A stretch of DNA of 7,833 bases, taken from Rubrobacter sp. (GTDB taxonomy: Bacteria > Actinomycetota > Rubrobacteria > Rubrobacterales > Rubrobacteraceae). Where the stretch lies: the NCBI GenBank assembly GCA_013815485.1, contig JACDGB010000072.1:1-7833 (forward strand), read 5' to 3'. The notes beneath the pieces are model-generated. The model was not told the origin of the DNA, ran no database searches, and saw nothing but the letters and a program-made list of their open reading frames with translations. How positions within the stretch are numbered: the first letter of the stretch is position 1; each line of letters begins with the position of its first letter. Made by a program: the position numbers and the translations under genes. This document shows, in pieces, positions 5,162 to 7,833 of the stretch.

Positions 5162-6178
5162 ATGAAAGCCATCCGGTTGCACGAGATAAAAAGTCCGGAG
5201 AAGCTGGTTTACGAGGACGTGCCGGAGCCCGAGCCTGGTCCGGGTGAGATCGTGGTCCGGCTGCGGGCGGCGGCCCTCAATCGCCGCGACGTGTTCGTGA
5301 CCCGCGGCATGTATCCCGGCGCGAAACCCGACGCCCTGCCCATCATCCTCGGCTCCGATGGCTCCGGCGAGGTCGCAGCCAGGGGCGATGGCGCCGACGG
5401 CCCATCCGAAGGCACGGAGGTAGTCATCAACCCGGCGCTCTATTGGGGAGACGACCCGAGAAAGTCAGGCAAGGACTACCGCATCCTCGGGTTGCCGGAT
5501 GACGGAACATTCGCGCAGTTCGTGAAGGTACCGGCGGACCACGTATTCCCCAAACCGTCGCATCTCTCGGCGGAGGAGGCGGCTGCGATACCGCTCGCCG
5601 CCCTGACCGCGTACCGGGCACTCGTCACCCGCGGACAGCTACAAGAAGGCGAGACGGTCGTGGTGCCAGGCATCGGGGGCGGGGTGGCGACTTTTCTGGT
5701 TCAGATGGCGACTGCTCTCGGCGCCAGGGTCTTCGTGACTTCCGGCAACGACGAGAAGATCGAGACGGCGAAAAGGCTCGGGGCCGAGGACGGCATCAAC
5801 TACAAGACGGAGAAATGGTCGAGGGAGTTGCGGAGCATGACAGGGGGCGTTGACCTCTCGGTTGACACCATCGGCGGCGAGGTCTTCGACGCTCTGCTGT
5901 CCATCGCAAAGCCGGGCGGGCGCATCGTCTCCATCGGGGCGACGGCGGGGCCGGCCAAGAAGCTGATGCTGCCCAAGATCTTCCTCAAACACCTCGACGT
6001 GCTCGGCACCGCGATGGGTAGCGGCCAGGATTTCGAGGGCATGCTCCGGTTGTACGAGGAATATGAACTCCATCCGGTCATCAACGCGACCTTCCCGCTC
6101 GAAGGGGCCACAGCCGCCATGAACCATATGGAAGAGGGCTCGGGGATCGGCAAGATCGTCCTCCAGACACCCGCGTGA
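5162..6178 (+). CDS. Quinone oxidoreductase-like MDR-family NAD(P) oxidoreductase
   Basis: A 338-residue medium-chain dehydrogenase/reductase. The GroES-like domain is at about 1-125, with GPGEIVVRLRAAALNRRDV (26-44) and LGSDGSGEV (63-71). The Rossmann domain follows, with PGIGGGVATFLVQMA (169-183) as the nucleotide loop, and DTIGGEVFD (235-243) and KPGGRIVSIG (250-259) after it. The protein has no cysteine at all. The usual Cys/His zinc ligands are absent and the structural-zinc lobe is replaced by WGDDPRKSGKDYRILG, as in zinc-free YogA/QOR-like members. A redox role on quinones or enones is therefore more likely than alcohol dehydrogenation. In-frame ATG 5129 was set aside because AAGGAGG (5148-5154) sits seven bases before ATG 5162, where the conserved MKAIRLHE begins. 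It is divergent from the XRE-cupin operon and probably under the same operator. The substrate is unknown. Confidence 0.93.
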   Translation: MKAIRLHEIKSPEKLVYEDVPEPEPGPGEIVVRLRAAALNRRDVFVTRGMYPGAKPDALPIILGSDGSGEVAARGDGADGPSEGTEVVINPALYWGDDPRKSGKDYRILGLPDDGTFAQFVKVPADHVFPKPSHLSAEEAAAIPLAALTAYRALVTRGQLQEGETVVVPGIGGGVATFLVQMATALGARVFVTSGNDEKIETAKRLGAEDGINYKTEKWSRELRSMTGGVDLSVDTIGGEVFDALLSIAKPGGRIVSIGATAGPAKKLMLPKIFLKHLDVLGTAMGSGQDFEGMLRLYEEYELHPVINATFPLEGATAAMNHMEEGSGIGKIVLQTPA

Positions 6179-6200
6179 TTCACACGCACATAGAAAGAGG

Positions 6201-6227
6201 AAAGGGGTTGGGGATCCAGCCCTTTTT
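6201..6227 (+). terminator. Intrinsic terminator after the MDR gene
   Basis: AAAGGG (6201-6206) pairs with CCCTTT and TGG pairs with CCA. A small GT/G internal loop separates the two stems and a GGAT apical loop closes the hairpin. It ends in five Ts (6223-6227). It lies 22 bases after the MDR stop codon and separates that gene from the GNAT pair. Confidence 0.78.
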
Positions 6228-6275
6228 CATGCCCGCCCGGTAGGCAGTGAGCGGGAGTGGCGCGCCGTTCTCGAT

Positions 6276-6660
6276 ATGGTGGTCGCGGAAGAGGGTGAAC
6301 CGAATTTCTTCCGCTGGCGGATGGAGCAGTACCGTCCGTTCATCGCCGAAGGACGCGGACAGTGGTGGGCCTCGTGGCGCAAGGGCGAGCCGGTGTCATC
6401 TGTAGGTATCTTCTGGCAAGGGGACTTGCTTCGTTTCCAGTGGGTGCTCACCGCGGAACACGCGCGCGGCAAGGGGTTCGCCTCTGGTCTCGGCCATGCT
6501 GGAGCGGAACCGCCACCGGGGCAATGCGGTGATCTTGGCTGAGCGCGAGGGCCAGGCCGGGCGTATCTACCGTCGTCTCGGGTTCGAGTCCGTCGGGGTC
6601 GTGGAGGCTCTGGAAGGTCCGTGGCCCCAGCCGTCCTCTCTTGAGAACGGCCATTCTTGA
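6276..6660 (+). pseudogene. GNAT-family N-acetyltransferase, frameshifted
   Basis: Frame one from ATG 6276 reads FFRWRMEQYRPFIAEG, GEPVSSVGIFWQGDLLRFQ and VLTAEHARGKGFAS, the central strands and the R/GxGxA-type acetyl-CoA motif of a GNAT enzyme. It then turns to low-complexity nonsense and stops at 6542. From 6487, one base later in phase, the family pattern resumes as SAMLERNRHRGNAVILAERE, then GRIYRRLGFESVGVVEAL, and ends at TGA 6658-6660. Removing one G of the pair at 6486-6487 joins the halves as GFASVSAML, so a one-base insertion explains the break. The start is poor too. Coding similarity (RPVGSEREWRAVLD) extends upstream of 6276 without a start codon, and an ATG at 6229 is in another phase, hinting at a second indel. 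No ribosome site or promoter is evident. Sequencing error cannot be excluded. Confidence 0.75.
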
Positions 6661-7208
6661 GCTTCACCCGTATCGAGTCGGAGCGTCTGATCTTGCGCCG
6701 CTTCGAGGAGCGCGACCTCGGGCCGTTCCTTGCTTACCGCAATGATCCGGAGGTCGCACGCTACCAGAGCTGGGAGTCGTGCGGCGAAGAGGAAGCCGTC
6801 GAGTTCATTTGCGGGATGAGAGCTTCACAACCGGGCATGCCGGGGGAGTGGTTCCAGTTCGCCGTGGGATCGAAGCAGACAGGAGATCTCATCGGGGATT
6901 GTGGCTTGAGAACCGAAGAAGATGGGCGACAGGCTGAGATCGGGTTCACGCTCGCCCGCGAACATCAGGACAAAGGCTACGCTTCGGAGGCCGTGTCGCG
7001 CCTCGTGGACTACGCTTTCGATGATCTGAGCTTTCATCGCCTCGTTGCGATCACGGACCAGGAAAACGAACCGTCTTTCGGACTACTCGAGCGGCTCGGC
7101 TTCCGCCGGGAGGGCAGCTTCGCGCAGAACGCCTGGTTCAAGGGAGGGTGGACGGACGAATATCTGTATGCCATCCTCCGCAGTGAGTGGTTGGAGAGGC
7201 GGAAATAG
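6657..7208 (+). CDS. RimJ/RimL-type GNAT N-acetyltransferase
   Basis: A 183-residue acetyltransferase of the RimJ/RimL class (GNAT fold), which moves an acetyl group from acetyl-CoA to an amine on a protein N-terminus, a small molecule or an antibiotic; which one cannot be told. Family landmarks are IESERLILRRFEERDLGPFL (6-25), GDLIGDCGL (76-84) and AEIGFTLAREHQDKGYASEA (93-112), the last holding the acetyl-CoA pyrophosphate loop at 104-109. HRLVAITDQENEPSFGLLERLGFRREG (127-153) is the C-terminal signature. The start TTG 6657 overlaps the former stop of the preceding GNAT gene as TTGA and gives the usual spacing to ESERLILR; no ATG is nearby. The ribosome site is weak, so translation may once have been coupled to the now broken upstream gene. 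The two GNATs are of different subfamilies, not a recent duplication. Confidence 0.92.
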   Translation: MSFTRIESERLILRRFEERDLGPFLAYRNDPEVARYQSWESCGEEEAVEFICGMRASQPGMPGEWFQFAVGSKQTGDLIGDCGLRTEEDGRQAEIGFTLAREHQDKGYASEAVSRLVDYAFDDLSFHRLVAITDQENEPSFGLLERLGFRREGSFAQNAWFKGGWTDEYLYAILRSEWLERRK

Positions 7209-7308
7209 CGGCGCATGACCCCCGTCCGTATGGACCGCGAGCGCGACGAAGGACGCTGCAATGATCCGAACGCATGGATGAGGCATCCGGTCCCGTAGTG
7301 GAGGGCGT

Positions 7309-7539
7309 CTAAAGATCCCAGAGCTTCACGTACTCCTTCACGACGGCTTCGCGAGCATACTCGGGCAGGTCATGGAGGCAGATTTCACGCTTCATTCTCT
7401 CGCGCGGCGGCCGCCCCCGATGCAGCGTGCCACTCCCGGAACCTTCGGAGGTATCGCCTGCGGTCAGGTACGGGTACTCGCCTGCTTTCCTGTCTGTGAG
7501 GAGGCCAGTGAAGACAATCGTGTAGCGTTCGGCGGTCAC
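7309..7539 (-). CDS. Conserved-looking hypothetical protein, open part
   Basis: The 76 uninterrupted codons from GTG 7539. I do not know a function. The segment TAERYTIVFTG (2-12), an aromatic strand GEYPYLTAGD (20-29) and a C-terminal helix LHDLPEYAREAVVKEYVKLWDL (55-76) recall a widespread uncharacterised family. Its members read roughly YDNGG-TxDRYTVVFTG at the front and DLPEDCRxLVxxEYxxLWxL at the end. That family begins before the GTG used here, and the missing front is found in frame upstream, separated by a TGA (see 7540-7608). GTG 7539 has no clear ribosome site. It follows a small acidic-protein gene in the same direction. The family resemblance is recalled, not computed. Confidence 0.6.
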   Translation of the reverse strand: MTAERYTIVFTGLLTDRKAGEYPYLTAGDTSEGSGSGTLHRGRPPRERMKREICLHDLPEYAREAVVKEYVKLWDL

Positions 7540-7608
7540 GCCGCCGTCATCATAGATTCAGGCGTAGCGGGGAGAGCCGCCCGGCAGCAACCGCTCGCGC
7601 CGGGACAT
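7540..7608 (-). pseudogene. Upstream part of the hypothetical gene, with in-frame TGA
   Basis: ATG 7608 has GGGAGAGG about 9-16 bases ahead and follows the acidic-protein stop by 16 bases. It opens MSRRERLLPGGSPRYA, then meets TGA (7560-7558, codon 17), then continues in the same frame as IYDDGGVTAERYTIVFTG. The family pattern RYxRIYDNGGxTxDRYTVVFTG spans this stop, so the real start is very likely ATG 7608 and the full gene would have 99 codons before its TAG. The residue at the stop is often Arg in the homologues I recall; CGA to TGA is one transition. Confidence 0.6.
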
Positions 7609-7624
7609 CAATTCTGGCCTCTCC

Positions 7625-7798
7625 CTACCCGGAATCACGTTCCTTGAGGGACAGCGCGGGGTCCTCGGTGGCCGCCGCCAGATCCTCGTCCACCAGCTTG
7701 TCCGGGGCTTCACGCTTACCGGAATCGAGGTCCGGCGTCAGGCCCTCCGGCTCTGCTGCTACTTCTGGGTACTCGCTACCATCCGTGATCTCCGGCAT
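7625..7798 (-). CDS. Small acidic hypothetical protein, 57 residues
   Basis: ATG 7798 is preceded by GGAGAGGAG with about six bases spacing, a strong ribosome site, and the frame runs to TAG at 7627-7625. The product begins MPEITDGSEYPEVAAEPEG and is very acidic: 17 Asp/Glu against 5 Lys/Arg, no Cys, no hydrophobic segment and only one Tyr. It is probably disordered, soluble and cytoplasmic. The 16-base gap to the next gene on the same strand suggests one transcript. I recognise no family. The strong ribosome site and codon quality are the support; it is too short for statistical certainty. Confidence 0.65.
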   Translation of the reverse strand: MPEITDGSEYPEVAAEPEGLTPDLDSGKREAPDKLVDEDLAAATEDPALSLKERDSG

Positions 7799-7833
7799 GC
7801 GCGCTCCTCTCCGCTAGTGAACATATACCGGGG

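Noticed and set aside
5077..5172. Longer start (ATG 5172) for the XRE-cupin gene
   Set aside because: It would run through the divergent promoter region and into the MDR gene; the added residues look non-coding.
6570..6600. tRNA T-arm-like GGGTTCGAGTCC
   Set aside because: It encodes LGFES of the GNAT motif; no acceptor, D or anticodon arms can be drawn around it.
7209..7308. 100-base gap between the convergent GNAT and hypothetical genes
   Set aside because: Examined for a terminator, tRNA or small gene; only a four-pair GTCC/GGAC hairpin without a T-tract was seen, too weak to call.
7372..7647. Plus-strand open frame of 91 codons
   Set aside because: No ribosome site or recognisable motif, and it is antisense to the hypothetical gene whose frame shows a family-like pattern.

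Overview
The window is GC-rich DNA with densely packed genes and many one-to-few-base overlaps. It suggests a high-GC actinobacterium, possibly a Rubrobacter-like lineage. The reasons are an F420-binding (deazaflavin, DDN) family protein, strong AGGAGG-type ribosome binding sites mixed with starts that look leaderless, and the overall gene style. The lineage call is inference. No RNA genes, CRISPR arrays or insertion sequences are visible, and no stretch over 300 bases lacks a gene.

Region 1 (1-2404) is a fatty-acid beta-oxidation block. On the minus strand a PadR-family repressor gene is followed by the first 233 codons of a FadN-type 3-hydroxyacyl-CoA dehydrogenase that leaves the window at base 1. 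Divergent from them is an acyl-CoA dehydrogenase of the glutaryl-CoA-dehydrogenase/ACX4 type. A perfect 20-bp palindrome (1171-1190) lies in the shared promoter and touches putative core elements in both directions, so PadR probably controls both transcripts.

Region 2 (2427-5076, minus strand) reads as one transcript in the order XRE-cupin regulator, thioredoxin-reductase-like flavoprotein, F420/DDN-family protein, SpoU-family RNA methyltransferase. The first three genes overlap. The DDN gene appears to start at GTG 3468, overlapping the upstream stop as GTGA, but carries an in-frame TGA at codon 24 where I expect Trp. Divergent from this operon is a cysteine-free quinone-reductase-like MDR protein (5162-6178), closed by an intrinsic terminator. 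An imperfect inverted repeat in the shared intergenic region holds the -35-like boxes of both directions. The block looks like a redox or electrophile-response module under the XRE-cupin regulator.

Region 3 (6229-7208) holds two different GNAT acetyltransferases in tandem. The first is broken by a single-base frameshift and has no good start. The second is intact and starts at a TTG overlapping the old stop of the first.

Region 4 (7309-7798, minus strand) is a pair of small genes: a 57-residue acidic protein and a conserved-looking hypothetical of about 99 codons that also has an in-frame TGA, at codon 17. The window therefore has two TGA-interrupted genes and one frameshifted gene within about 4.2 kb, next to otherwise intact genes. 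This is the most unusual aspect of the locus. Ordinary gene decay or assembly error is the leading explanation; stop-codon readthrough is a low-prior alternative.
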